From Fusobacterium_C sp036516095 (lineage in GTDB: Bacteria; Fusobacteriota; Fusobacteriia; Fusobacteriales; Fusobacteriaceae), in NCBI RefSeq assembly GCF_036516095.1, contig NZ_DATBUM010000083.1, forward strand, positions 1-64,000: 64,000 bases of DNA, in the 5' to 3' direction. The notes under the pieces were generated by a model. That model saw only the letters and a program-made list of their open reading frames with translations. It was not told where the DNA came from and searched no databases. This document shows positions 1-7,750 of this stretch, piece after piece. The first letter of the stretch is position 1. The number at the start of each line of letters is the position of its first letter. Made by a program: the position numbers and the translations under genes.

Positions 1-57
1 ATCTAAACTAATATTTTTTTCTGTTACTCGTTGTTCTGTATTTTTTAAAGTCATCAT
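1..57 (-). CDS. Start of an unidentified gene, cut by the left window edge
   Basis: Only the first 19 codons lie in the window, reading leftwards off the edge. Two tandem ATGs (57-55 and 54-52) follow a GGTGGTG ribosome-binding site at 70-64, and an extended -10 lies at 83-78. The visible peptide is polar and charged, with no signal peptide, and too short to assign to a family. It diverges from an efflux-protein remnant, an arrangement often seen for TetR-type regulators of efflux pumps, but that is only a contextual guess. Confidence 0.5.
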   Translation of the reverse strand, partial: MMTLKNTEQRVTEKNISLD

Positions 58-77
58 AAATATCACCACCTATCCTT

Positions 78-83
78 AGTATA
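78..83 (-). promoter_or_regulatory. Extended -10 promoter of the leftward gene
   Basis: On the minus strand TATACT is preceded by TG plus one base, an extended -10, just upstream of the ribosome site of the leftward gene. No good -35 is present; the expected region is occupied by the T-run of a terminator-like hairpin. Confidence 0.4.
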
Positions 84-98
84 GCAAATTTTGTAAAA

Positions 99-137
99 CA
101 AAAAAAGACTGTAAACAAATTTATTTTGTCTACAGCC
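99..137 (-). terminator. Leftward rho-independent terminator with no gene in front of it
   Basis: Arms at 107-119 and 125-137 pair with two G-U-type positions, and on the minus strand the hairpin is followed by a run of Ts (106-101). It is oriented to end leftward transcription, yet no leftward gene lies immediately upstream. That suggests the original gene was lost. Confidence 0.55.
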
Positions 138-140
138 TGA

Positions 141-575
141 AAGGAGTTAAAAAACTCCTTGAATATTCCTATTGCTTATGGAAGCATAGGAATCAGTTTG
201 TCTTTTTTAAATTGGAAGGAGCTTCAATGGAATATAAAAACAGATGAGAACAGTTATGAGATGGCGAAAGTGAATTTTGAACAGGGGCTTGTAATAGCTT
301 TAAATGAAATCAGTAGCTACTACTATTCTCTGAAACAGGCAGAAAAGACTTATCAACTACAGAAAAATCTTTGGGAACACCAAAAAGACATTCAAAAACA
401 TTATAAAAATCGTTACCATCGTTACCAAAATGGAGTTTCCGATTTGTATGAATGGTTGAATTCTTTAATCAAAGAGGAGGATGCACAAATAACTTTGATA
501 AAAGCAAAATACAATATCCTGGAAGCAGGAAATAAAATTTATCAAGCTTTAGCCGGAAAATTAGTGCGATCATAG
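141..575 (+). pseudogene. 5'-truncated TolC-family outer-membrane efflux protein
   Basis: The reading frame encodes about 140 residues that resemble only the last part of a TolC/OMF outer-membrane channel protein: a short strand segment, then long amphipathic helices rich in Gln, Lys, Tyr and Glu, ending in the typical A-x-x-x-I-Y-x-A-L-A-G pattern. Complete family members are about 400-480 residues with two such halves, so the signal peptide and first half are missing. The only in-frame start is TTG at 159, inside a small hairpin (141-160), and a stop lies just upstream at 138-140. A terminator follows at once. I read it as a deletion remnant that is probably not functional. Confidence 0.65.
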
Positions 576-582
576 AAGAGGG

Positions 583-615
583 AAGGAGCATACAATCGTA
601 TGTTCCTTTTCTTTT
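583..615 (+). terminator. Terminator behind the efflux-protein remnant
   Basis: A 9-bp stem (585-593 with 598-606, loop AATC) is followed by TTTTCTTTT. A second hairpin, arms 644-650 and 655-661, lies further on, nested between GGTGTT and AACACC and followed by a T-run near 678-684. It may be a back-up terminator. Confidence 0.75.
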
Positions 616-693
616 ACAGACAAATGGTGTTATAAAAACGATTAGAAAGTAAACACTTTCTATTAAAAAAACACCAATTTTTTTAAAAATGAA

Positions 694-722
694 TTGACAA
701 AAGAATAAAAATGAAGTACTCT
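694..722 (+). promoter_or_regulatory. Probable promoter of the TRAP transporter operon
   Basis: TTGACA at 694-699 is followed after 17 bp by TACTCT at 717-722. The -35 is perfect and the -10 weak. The resulting leader of about 90 nt before dctP is purine-rich, and I see no riboswitch fold in it. Confidence 0.5.
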
Positions 723-818
723 AAGGTAGAAATGCAATAAGCTTAGTGTGAGGGAGGAGCTTCAAGAGAAATCGAGGAGGTCTTTTTTTGCCTAAAACAA
801 ATAAGGGAGGAAATGAGA

Positions 819-1862
819 ATGAAAAAGGGATTCAAATTTTTCTGTGCTATGGGGTTATTGGCCTTAGCTCTAGTAGGATGTGGAGGAAACAAAGACGCTG
901 CTGCACCAGAAGGAGAAAAGAAGGAAGCGAGAGTTATTAAAGTAACTACAAAGTTTGTGGATGATGAACAAACTGCGAAGTCTTTAGTGAAAGTAGTGGA
1001 AAAGGTAAATGAAAGAAGCAAGGGAAGTTTGGAATTACAATTATTTACAAGTGGAACTTTACCAATTGGAAAAGACGGTATGGAACAAGTCGCAAACGGT
1101 TCGGATTGGATTTTGGTGGATGGAGTCAATTTCTTGGGAGATTATATTCCGGATTATAATGCTGTTACAGGACCTATGTTATATCAAAGTTTTGATGAAT
1201 ATTTAAAAATGGTTAGAACACCATTGGTAGAAAACTTAAACAAACAAGCAGAAGAAAAAGGAATCAAAGTATTGTCTTTGGATTGGTTATTTGGGTTTAG
1301 AAATATGATTACAAAAAAACCTGTAAAAACTCCGGAAGATATGAAAGGATTGAAATTAAGAGTCCCTACCAGTCAATTGTATACATTTACGATTGAAGCT
1401 ATGGGAGGAAATCCGGTTGCAATGCCTTATCCTGATACTTATGCAGCATTACAACAAGGAGTTATTGATGGATTGGAAGGATCTATCTTAAGTTACTATG
1501 GAACAAAACAATATGAAAATGTAAAAGAATATTCTTTGACTCGACATTTATTAGGAGTTTCAGCAGTATGTATTTCAAAAGCATGTTGGGATAGTTTGAC
1601 GGATGAAGAAAGAACGATTATTCAAGAAGAATTTGATGCAGGGGCACAAGATAACTTAACGGAAACTATCAAATTAGAAGATGAATATGCAGAAAAATTA
1701 AAAGAAAATGGAGTAACTTTCCATGAAGTAGATGCGGAAGCGTTCAATAAAGCGGTGGCACCTGTCTATGGAATGTTCCCTAAATGGACTCCTGGAATTT
1801 ATGATGAAATCATGAAGAATTTAAAAGAAATTCGAGAAGAACTTGCAAAAGAAGGAAAATAA
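819..1862 (+). CDS. dctP: TRAP transporter substrate-binding lipoprotein (DctP family)
   Basis: Extracytoplasmic solute receptor of a tripartite ATP-independent periplasmic transporter, 347 residues. It begins with a lipoprotein signal ending in LVGC, lipidated Cys21. The family's LKLRVP segment near residue 179 supplies the arginine that in characterised members clamps the substrate carboxylate. I chose ATG 819 over ATG 813 because GGGAGG (805-810) is then 8 nt away rather than 2. It is the first gene of an operon with the two membrane subunits. The substrate cannot be read from sequence; a small organic acid is expected for the family, and no sialic-acid catabolic genes are nearby. Confidence 0.9.
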   Translation: MKKGFKFFCAMGLLALALVGCGGNKDAAAPEGEKKEARVIKVTTKFVDDEQTAKSLVKVVEKVNERSKGSLELQLFTSGTLPIGKDGMEQVANGSDWILVDGVNFLGDYIPDYNAVTGPMLYQSFDEYLKMVRTPLVENLNKQAEEKGIKVLSLDWLFGFRNMITKKPVKTPEDMKGLKLRVPTSQLYTFTIEAMGGNPVAMPYPDTYAALQQGVIDGLEGSILSYYGTKQYENVKEYSLTRHLLGVSAVCISKACWDSLTDEERTIIQEEFDAGAQDNLTETIKLEDEYAEKLKENGVTFHEVDAEAFNKAVAPVYGMFPKWTPGIYDEIMKNLKEIREELAKEGK

Positions 1863-1880
1863 TAGAGAAGCATTTCAGTG

Positions 1881-1900
1881 GGGGATGTTTTAACATCCCC
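1881..1900 (+). promoter_or_regulatory. Intra-operon hairpin between receptor and membrane genes
   Basis: A perfect 9-bp stem (1881-1889 with 1892-1900) with a 2-nt loop and no real T-run follows dctP. Such hairpins commonly stabilise the 3' end of a receptor mRNA so that it outnumbers the permease. That role is inferred. Confidence 0.6.
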
Positions 1901-1928
1901 TATTCTTATATAGTAGGAGAGAAGAAAC

Positions 1929-2414
1929 ATGAGGGATTTATTAAAAAAATTTGAACTGTATTTAGGAAGTATGTTTATCAGTGTGACTGTTGTGGTCGTT
2001 ATCATGAATGTATTCACTCGTTATTTCCTAAAGTTTACTTATTTTTGGGCGGAAGAAGTGGCAGTGGGATGTTTTGTATGGACTATTTTTTTGGGAACAG
2101 CAGCAGCATACCGGGAAAGAGGTTTGATCGGAGTGGAAGCTATTGTGGTTCTGTTGCCAAAAAAAATTAGAAAAGTAGTAGAGTTTGTTACCTTTTTATT
2201 GTTGGTAATTGTTAGCGGGATTATGTTTTATTTCAGTTTGACCTATGTTATGGGATCCAGTAAAATTACTTCAGCTCTGGAAATTTCATACTCTTATATC
2301 AACAGCGGAATTGTTCTTTCCTTTGCTTTGATGACAATATATTCTGTTATCTTTGCAGTACAATGTTTTAAAGAAATGGTGACGGGACAAGAGTATAAGG
2401 AAATAGAAGGATAG
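1929..2414 (+). CDS. dctQ: TRAP transporter small permease (DctQ family)
   Basis: Small membrane subunit of the TRAP transporter, 161 residues with four hydrophobic helices. It carries the family's N-terminal pattern in which helix 1 is followed by RYFLKF and then a WAEE motif near residues 40-43 leading into helix 2. TAGGAGA precedes the ATG. It lies 66 nt downstream of the receptor gene and 11 nt upstream of dctM, so the three genes form the usual P-Q-M set that couples Na+ influx to solute uptake across the inner membrane. Confidence 0.9.
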   Translation: MRDLLKKFELYLGSMFISVTVVVVIMNVFTRYFLKFTYFWAEEVAVGCFVWTIFLGTAAAYRERGLIGVEAIVVLLPKKIRKVVEFVTFLLLVIVSGIMFYFSLTYVMGSSKITSALEISYSYINSGIVLSFALMTIYSVIFAVQCFKEMVTGQEYKEIEG

Positions 2415-2425
2415 GAGGGAATTTT

Positions 2426-3712
2426 ATGGAAGCATTTTTACCGGTAATTGTTTTATTTATATTATTTTTTCTAAATATCCCGATTGGTTTTGCATTGATG
2501 GGATCAGCTTTATTTTATTTTATGTTTTTAAATACTACTATGGCAATGAATATGGTAATTCAACAATTCGTGACCGCCGTGGAATCCTTTCCTTATTTGG
2601 CAGTGCCATTTTTTATCATGGTAGGTTCTGTGATGAATTATTCGGGAATCAGTGAAGAATTGATGAATATGGCGGAAGTATTGGCAGGACACATGAAAGG
2701 TGGGCTTGCTCAAGTAAACTGTTTATTGAGTGCTATGATGGGAGGAATTTCAGGTTCCGCAAATGCCGATGCGGCAATGGAATCTAAAATTTTAGTTCCG
2801 GAAATGATTAAAAAAGGATTTTCAAAACCGTTTTCAGCGGCAGTCACCGCAGCTTCTTCCGCAGTGAGCCCAGTCATTCCACCGGGAACAAATTTAATTT
2901 TATATGCTTTGATTGCCAATGTTCCAGTAGGGGATATGTTCCTAGCAGGATACACTCCGGGGATTTTGATGACTTTGGCAATGATGATTACCGTACATAT
3001 TATTTCTGTAAAAAGAGGTTACCAACCTTCCAGAGAACGAATGGCAAGACCAGCTGAGATTGGAAAGCAGGCGGTAAAATCTATTTGGGCTTTGGCAATT
3101 CCTTTTGGAATTATTTTGGGAATGAGAATCGGAATGTTTACTCCGACAGAGGCAGGAGGAGTGGCTGTATTTTTCTGTTTTATGGTAGGTCTCTTTATTT
3201 ATAAAAAATTGAAATTACATCATATTCCTATTATTTTAATGGAAACGGTAAAAAGCACAGGAGCAGTCATGATTATCATTGCCAGTGCAAAAGTATTTGG
3301 CTATTATATGACTTTGGAAAGAATCCCTCAAATGATCACTGAAGGATTGATGAATTTTACAAACAGTCCTGTGGTTTTGTTGATGATTATTAACTTATTG
3401 CTATTATTTGTGGGAATGTTTATAGAAGGAGGAGCGGCTTTAGTTATCTTGGCTCCTTTGTTAGTTCCTGCTGTGAAGGCTTTGGGAGTAGATCCGTTGC
3501 ATTTTGGAGTAATCTTTATTGTAAATATTATGATTGGAGGATTGACACCACCATTCGGTTCTATGATGTTTACAGTATGTTCCATTGTAGATGTAAAATT
3601 GGAAGAATTTATTCGAGAAGTATGGCCGTTTATTTTATCACTAGCTATCGTATTGCTATTGGTTACTTATTCTTCCACAGTCGCTTTATTTATTCCGAAT
3701 TTATTTCGATAG
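2426..3712 (+). CDS. dctM: TRAP transporter large permease (DctM family)
   Basis: Large, channel-forming subunit of the TRAP transporter, 428 residues, very hydrophobic with about 12 membrane segments. Family hallmarks include the GGISGSANADAA segment near residues 108-119 and the SSAVSPVIPPG segment about 35 residues later, which form the substrate and Na+ site in this ion-transporter superfamily. AGGAGG precedes the start. The gene is full length and undamaged. It is followed after 13 nt by a HAD phosphatase that is probably co-transcribed. Confidence 0.92.
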   Translation: MEAFLPVIVLFILFFLNIPIGFALMGSALFYFMFLNTTMAMNMVIQQFVTAVESFPYLAVPFFIMVGSVMNYSGISEELMNMAEVLAGHMKGGLAQVNCLLSAMMGGISGSANADAAMESKILVPEMIKKGFSKPFSAAVTAASSAVSPVIPPGTNLILYALIANVPVGDMFLAGYTPGILMTLAMMITVHIISVKRGYQPSRERMARPAEIGKQAVKSIWALAIPFGIILGMRIGMFTPTEAGGVAVFFCFMVGLFIYKKLKLHHIPIILMETVKSTGAVMIIIASAKVFGYYMTLERIPQMITEGLMNFTNSPVVLLMIINLLLLFVGMFIEGGAALVILAPLLVPAVKALGVDPLHFGVIFIVNIMIGGLTPPFGSMMFTVCSIVDVKLEEFIREVWPFILSLAIVLLLVTYSSTVALFIPNLFR

Positions 3713-3725
3713 CTTAGGAAGAACT

Positions 3726-4517
3726 ATGGATAAATTGAAAAAGAAAACATGTTTCCTCTTTGACTTGGATGGAACGATTTATTTGTCAGAACATTTGATT
3801 CCGGGAGCTATCAATTTGCTGAATGAAATTCGAAAACAAGGAAAATGCTTTGCTTTTATGACAAATAATTCTTCTTCAAGTAAAAAGCAGTACTTGGATA
3901 AATTCAAAGCTTTAGGGATAGAAGTGACAGCTAAAGAAGTTTTGACTTCCACGGATGCCACCTTACGATATTTGAAACTGCAAAAGATGAAACGAATTGT
4001 TCTACTGGCAACTCCGGAAGTGGAGGAGGAATTTGAAGAAGCAGGCTTTCTGCTTGTTAAAGAGAGAGGTTTGGAAGTGGACTGTGTAGTGTTGACCTTT
4101 GATGTTAGTTTGACCTATGAAAAAATTTGGACAGCCTATGACTATTTGGTAAAAGGAGTTGCTTATATTGCAAGTCATCCGGATTATTTATGTCCGCTGA
4201 AAGACGGGTTTAAACCGGATGTGGGCTCTTTTATTTCTCTGTTTCAAACAGCTTGTCACCGAGAACCTTTGATTATCGGAAAGCCGAATCATTATATGGT
4301 AGATGAGGCTATGGACAGATTTGGAATTTCCAAAGACGAAATGGTCATTGTAGGGGACAGACTTTACACAGATATTCGAACGGGACTTCAAAGTGGAGTG
4401 ACCGCAGTCGCGGTTTTAAGTGGAGAAACCAGTAAAGAGATGTTGGAAGATACAGAAGACAAACCAGATTATGTGTTTCCGAGTGTTAAAGAAATTTTTG
4501 AACATATCAAAAAATAG
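3726..4517 (+). CDS. HAD-superfamily phosphatase, NagD-like
   Basis: 263-residue class IIA HAD hydrolase. Motif I FDLDGT places the nucleophile at Asp13 and the general acid at Asp15, motif II is TNNSS, and the late motifs GKPN and GDRLYTD are present. The length and the large cap between motifs II and III match the NagD / 4-nitrophenylphosphatase group, which dephosphorylates small sugar or nucleotide phosphates. The substrate is unknown. It is the last gene of the TRAP operon, so it may act on a product of the imported compound, but HAD genes are promiscuous in context. A strong terminator follows. Confidence 0.85.
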   Translation: MDKLKKKTCFLFDLDGTIYLSEHLIPGAINLLNEIRKQGKCFAFMTNNSSSSKKQYLDKFKALGIEVTAKEVLTSTDATLRYLKLQKMKRIVLLATPEVEEEFEEAGFLLVKERGLEVDCVVLTFDVSLTYEKIWTAYDYLVKGVAYIASHPDYLCPLKDGFKPDVGSFISLFQTACHREPLIIGKPNHYMVDEAMDRFGISKDEMVIVGDRLYTDIRTGLQSGVTAVAVLSGETSKEMLEDTEDKPDYVFPSVKEIFEHIKK

Positions 4518-4523
4518 CTTTGA

Positions 4524-4566
4524 AGGAGTTGCTTTTTTCAGAAAGAAAAGCAACTCTATTTTTTTC
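4524..4566 (+). terminator. Terminator of the TRAP/HAD operon
   Basis: GAGTTGCTTTT pairs with AAAAGCAACTC across a short loop (4526-4556), followed by TATTTTTTT. Confidence 0.9.
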
Positions 4567-4597
4567 GAAAAAATTAGAAAAATAAAAGAATAAAGTA

Positions 4598-4626
4598 TTG
4601 ACAAGAATTATGTTCTGTGATAGTAT
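4598..4626 (+). promoter_or_regulatory. Promoter of the rpmG-trnW-secE-nusG cluster
   Basis: TTGACA (4598-4603), a 17-bp spacer, then TAGTAT (4621-4626). It would give an untranslated leader of about 110 nt before rpmG. Confidence 0.75.
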
Positions 4627-4632
4627 ACAATA

Positions 4633-4744
4633 TGTCTTAGTAAGCAAGCGACAGGAAAAACTCTAGTACCATATCGCTTAGCATATGGGAGGATCAACCA
4701 GATACCGTTAGGGAGTGGTAACAACTGTTAAAGGAGGCAAAGAG
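4633..4744 (+). promoter_or_regulatory. Structured untranslated leader of rpmG
   Basis: About 110 nt between the inferred transcription start and rpmG carry short hairpins, CCATAT with ATATGG (4669-4688) and TACC with GGTA (4703-4720), ending in AAGGAGG before the ATG. I do not recognise a known riboswitch or ribosomal-protein leader in it. The structure may be incidental. Confidence 0.3.
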
Positions 4745-4897
4745 ATGAGAGTACAAGTTTTATTGGAATGTACAGAAACAAAATTAAGACATTATTCTAC
4801 AACAAAGAATAAAAAGAATACTCCGGAAAGATTGGAAATTAAAAAATATAATCCAGTTTTGAAGAGACACACAATTTACAAAGAAGTAAAAAAATAA
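4745..4897 (+). CDS. rpmG: 50S ribosomal protein L33
   Basis: 50-residue basic protein of the large ribosomal subunit near the E site. It matches L33 through the RVQVLLECTE start, the YSTTKNKKNTPERLEIKKYNP core and the final KRHTIYKE. The start is ATG 4745, preceded by AAGGAGG at 4731-4737; a longer frame from GTG 4715 would overlap the leader and is not L33-like. It is the C-minus type, with only one cysteine and so no zinc ribbon. It lies directly upstream of tRNA-Trp and secE, the usual bacterial order. Confidence 0.95.
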   Translation: MRVQVLLECTETKLRHYSTTKNKKNTPERLEIKKYNPVLKRHTIYKEVKK

Positions 4898-4929
4898 AAA
4901 CTAGCTAAGAAAAATAATTAACAACATGC

Positions 4930-5005
4930 AGGTCAATGGCTCAATTGGTAGAGCATCGGTCTCCAAAACCGAGGGTTGGGGGTTCGAGTCCCTCTTGACC
5001 TGCCA
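4930..5005 (+). tRNA. trnW: tRNA-Trp (anticodon CCA)
   Basis: A 76-nt cloverleaf: acceptor AGGTCAA pairs with TTGACCT, discriminator G and encoded CCA end (5003-5005). The anticodon loop CTCCAAA at 4961-4967 carries anticodon CCA at 4963-4965, and the T-loop is GTTCGAGTC. It lies between rpmG and secE and is probably processed from the same transcript. Confidence 0.97.
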
Positions 5006-5029
5006 TTTTTATCAAAGAAAGGAGAACTT

Positions 5030-5212
5030 ATGAGTTTATTTCAAGATGTTAGAAAAGAATACTCAAAGGTACAATGGCCTAAGAAGAAAGAGATTGTAAG
5101 TTCAACTGTCTGGGTTGTTGTTATGGCTGTAATATTGAGTATATATTTAGGAGTTTTTGATTTAATTGCTACAAGACTATTGAAAAATTTGGTTTCTCTG
5201 TTTGGAGGATAG
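5030..5212 (+). CDS. secE: Preprotein translocase subunit SecE
   Basis: 60-residue inner-membrane subunit that clamps the SecY channel. It has the amphipathic VRKEYSKVQWPKKKEI segment, with the conserved WP pair, followed by a single membrane helix near residues 25-45. This is the short one-helix form typical of most bacteria other than E. coli. AAAGGAG precedes ATG 5030; an upstream in-frame extension runs into the tRNA and is rejected. nusG follows after 3 nt. Confidence 0.95.
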   Translation: MSLFQDVRKEYSKVQWPKKKEIVSSTVWVVVMAVILSIYLGVFDLIATRLLKNLVSLFGG

Positions 5213-5215
5213 ACA

Positions 5216-5800
5216 ATGACGAAGACAGAAGTAAAAAGATGGTTTATGATACATACATATTCAGGCTACGAAAAAAAAGTAAAAACAGACTTAGAACAAA
5301 AAATCGAAACCTTAGGAATGAAAGAAATTGTAAGTAAAATTTTAGTTCCGGAAGAAAAAAGTACTGAAATTGTTCGTGGAAAAGAAAAAGTAGTGTTTCG
5401 AAAAATATTTCCCGGGTATGTTATGTTAGAAATGACGGCAATACGTGAAGAAAGCGACGAAGGAATTAACTATAAAGTGGATTCTGATGCGTGGTATGTA
5501 GTCCGAAATACCAACGGAGTAACGGGATTTGTCGGAGTGGGGTCTGACCCGATTCCTATGGAAGAGCATGAAGTGGAGAATATATTTCGTGTGATAGGTT
5601 ATGAACAGGAAGTGCGAGAACTTCATAAAGCGGATTTTCAAATCGGAGATTATGTAAAAGTCTTAGAAGGAGGATTTGTTAATAAAGAAGGAAAAGTCGC
5701 AGAAATGGATTATGAACAGGGAAAAGTAAAAATTATGATTGAGATATTTGGAAGAATGACACCGGTAGAAGTTTCTTTCTCAAGTGTCGCAAAGATGTAG
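5216..5800 (+). CDS. nusG: Transcription termination/antitermination factor NusG
   Basis: 194 residues: an N-terminal NGN domain (about 1-125, with WFMIHTYSGYE and FPGYVMLEM) that binds the RNA polymerase clamp, and a C-terminal KOW domain (about 140-194) that contacts Rho or ribosomal S10. It is somewhat longer than E. coli NusG, with extra charged residues in the middle of the NGN domain. GGAGG at 5204-5209 precedes ATG. The secE-nusG-rplK order is conserved in bacteria. Confidence 0.95.
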   Translation: MTKTEVKRWFMIHTYSGYEKKVKTDLEQKIETLGMKEIVSKILVPEEKSTEIVRGKEKVVFRKIFPGYVMLEMTAIREESDEGINYKVDSDAWYVVRNTNGVTGFVGVGSDPIPMEEHEVENIFRVIGYEQEVRELHKADFQIGDYVKVLEGGFVNKEGKVAEMDYEQGKVKIMIEIFGRMTPVEVSFSSVAKM

Positions 5801-5836
5801 AAACATCGCACATTATTTGGAGGTGTAAGAAACAAA

Positions 5837-6262
5837 ATGGCAAAAGAAGTGATCGGACTTATAAAATTACAATTACCAGCAGGGAAAGCAAACCCGGCTC
5901 CACCAGTAGGACCAGCTTTGGGACAACACGGTGTAAATATTATGGAATTCTGTAAAGCATTTAATGCAAAAACACAAGATAAAGCAGGATGGATTATTCC
6001 AGTAGAAATTTCTGTTTACAATGACAGATCTTTTACCTTTATTTTGAAAACTCCACCAGCATCGGACTTATTGAAGAAAGCGGCTGGAATTCAATCAGGA
6101 GCGAAAAATTCTAAAAAAGAAGTCGTTGGAAAAATTACCACTGCAAAATTAAGAGAATTAGCAGAAACAAAAATGCCTGACTTAAATGCAGGAAGTGTGG
6201 AAGCAGCTATGAAAATTATTGCAGGATCTGCAAGATCAATGGGAATTAAAATCGAAGACTAG
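5837..6262 (+). CDS. rplK: 50S ribosomal protein L11
   Basis: 141-residue protein of the GTPase-associated centre. It starts with the typical IKLQLPAGKANPAPPVGPAL segment (proline-rich thiostrepton-binding N-domain) and ends in the RNA-binding C-domain with GSARSMGI. TTGGAGGTG lies before the ATG. Length and spacing are ordinary; rplA follows. Confidence 0.97.
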   Translation: MAKEVIGLIKLQLPAGKANPAPPVGPALGQHGVNIMEFCKAFNAKTQDKAGWIIPVEISVYNDRSFTFILKTPPASDLLKKAAGIQSGAKNSKKEVVGKITTAKLRELAETKMPDLNAGSVEAAMKIIAGSARSMGIKIED

Positions 6263-6322
6263 TTTTGGAGAATGGTGGTAGGATTCTATCCGATGACCAC
6301 GTATAGGGAGGAAATTAAAGAA

Positions 6323-7030
6323 ATGGCAAAACATAGAGGAAAGAAATATATCGAAGTTTCTAAGTTGGTAGAAACCGGAAAACTTTATGAAGTAAAAGAA
6401 GCATTGGAATTGGTTGCAAAGACAAGAACAGCTAACTTCGTAGAAACAGTGGAAGTGGCGTTGAAATTGGGAGTCGATCCTAGACATGCAGATCAACAAG
6501 TAAGAGGGACTGTAGTATTACCTCATGGAACAGGAAAAACTGTAAAGATTTTGGCGATTACTTCTGGAGAAAATATACAAAAAGCGTTGGATGCAGGAGC
6601 AGATTATGCAGGAGCGGAAGAATATATCAGTCAAATTCAACAAGGTTGGTTAGACTTTGATTTAGTGATTGCAACTCCTGATATGATGCCTAAAATTGGT
6701 AGATTAGGGAAGATTTTGGGAACAAAAGGTTTAATGCCTAACCCAAAATCAGGAACAGTCACTCCTGATGTTGCTGCAGCAGTATCTGAGTTCAAAAAAG
6801 GAAAATTGGCTTTCCGTGTTGACAAAGTGGGATCCATTCACGTTGCAATCGGAAAAGCAGATTTCACAGTAGATAAAATTGAAGAAAACTTCAAAGCTTT
6901 TATGGATCAAATCGTAAGATTGAAACCGGCCGCTTCTAAAGGGCAATACTTAAGAAGTGTAGCAGTATCTCTAACAATGGGACCTGGAGTTAAAATGGAT
7001 CCGTTGTTAGTAGCTAAATATGTTGGATAA
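6323..7030 (+). CDS. rplA: 50S ribosomal protein L1
   Basis: 235-residue L1-stalk protein, in other bacteria also a translational repressor of the rplKA message. Recognised by MAKHRGKKY at the start, LPHGTGKT near residue 70 and GLMPNPKSGTV near residue 135. I chose ATG 6323 with AGGGAGG at 6305-6311, because the frame extending upstream to 6272 adds 17 residues absent from L1. The 60-nt gap after rplK may hold the L1 target site, but I did not identify one. Confidence 0.96.
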   Translation: MAKHRGKKYIEVSKLVETGKLYEVKEALELVAKTRTANFVETVEVALKLGVDPRHADQQVRGTVVLPHGTGKTVKILAITSGENIQKALDAGADYAGAEEYISQIQQGWLDFDLVIATPDMMPKIGRLGKILGTKGLMPNPKSGTVTPDVAAAVSEFKKGKLAFRVDKVGSIHVAIGKADFTVDKIEENFKAFMDQIVRLKPAASKGQYLRSVAVSLTMGPGVKMDPLLVAKYVG

Positions 7031-7047
7031 TAATTGAATATAAATCC

Positions 7048-7172
7048 AAACCAAAGACCGTAGGAGATTCGTAAGAATCCTAACAAGTCCTACCGAGGTT
7101 GGAGTAAGCAATACGCTGACCTCAACTGTGATAACAGAACCTCCGGACTTCTTTGGGTACGGAGGTATTTTT
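7048..7172 (+). promoter_or_regulatory. L10-type ribosomal-protein leader with attenuator
   Basis: The rplA-rplJ gap contains the hallmarks of the L10 leader (Rfam L10_leader): CCAAAGACCGTAGGAG, then TCCTACCGAGGTTGGAGTAA with its kink-turn-like core. A terminator-like hairpin follows (CCTCCG at 7141-7146, CGGAGG at 7160-7165, then TATTTTT). In related systems the L10-(L12)4 complex binds this leader to repress rplJL expression. The hairpin so close to rplJ suggests transcriptional as well as translational control. Confidence 0.85.
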
Positions 7173-7197
7173 ATGAAAAGGGGAGGTGAAAATCAAT

Positions 7198-7710
7198 ATG
7201 GCAACTCAAGTAAAAAAAGAAATTGTAGCGGAATTAGTGGATAAAATTAAGAAAGCTCAATCAGTTGTTTTTGTTGATTATCAAGGAATCAAAGTAAACG
7301 AAGAAACTGCTTTAAGAAGAAAAATGAGAGAATCAGGAGCGGAATATCTAGTAGCAAAAAATAGACTATTCAAAATCGCTTTAAAAGAATCAGGAGTAGA
7401 AGATAACTTTGATGAAATTTTAGAAGGAACAACAGCCTTCGCATTCGGATATGAAGATCCAGCTGTTCCTGCAAAAGTTGTGTTCGACTTAGCAAAAGAT
7501 AAAGCAAAAGCAAAACAAGACATCTTTAAAATTAAAGGTGGATATTTAACAGGAAGAAAAGTAAGCATTGAAGAAGTAGAAGCTTTAGCAAAACTTCCTT
7601 CAAGAGAACAATTACTATCTATGGTGTTAAATTCTATGTTAGGACCGGTAAGAAAATTGGCTTACGCAGCTGTGGCAATTGCAGATAAAAAAGAAGCTGC
7701 GGCAGAATAA
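7198..7710 (+). CDS. rplJ: 50S ribosomal protein L10
   Basis: 170-residue base of the ribosomal stalk, binding L7/L12 dimers through its C-terminal helix. It shows the VVFVDYQGIKV and YLVAKNRLFKIAL patterns and an Ala/Glu-rich end. GGGAGG at 7181-7186 is followed by ATG at 7198. A GTG at 7186 is in frame but overlaps the ribosome-binding site, so the shorter form is preferred. It lies directly behind the autoregulatory leader. Confidence 0.96.
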   Translation: MATQVKKEIVAELVDKIKKAQSVVFVDYQGIKVNEETALRRKMRESGAEYLVAKNRLFKIALKESGVEDNFDEILEGTTAFAFGYEDPAVPAKVVFDLAKDKAKAKQDIFKIKGGYLTGRKVSIEEVEALAKLPSREQLLSMVLNSMLGPVRKLAYAAVAIADKKEAAAE

Positions 7711-7750
7711 AAGAAAGAAAATAAAATGAGAAAAATAGGAGGAAATTAGA

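Noticed and set aside
745..800. A short leader peptide ahead of dctP starting at GTG in the purine-rich leader
   Set aside because: No ribosome site in front of the GTG, no biased codon run and no terminator after it.
4633..4744. A tRNA gene upstream of rpmG
   Set aside because: The pairs do not form a cloverleaf and there is no T-loop GTTCGA sequence.
7186..7197. GTG 7186 as the rplJ start
   Set aside because: It overlaps the GGGAGG ribosome site; ATG 7198 gives the normal L10 N-terminus.
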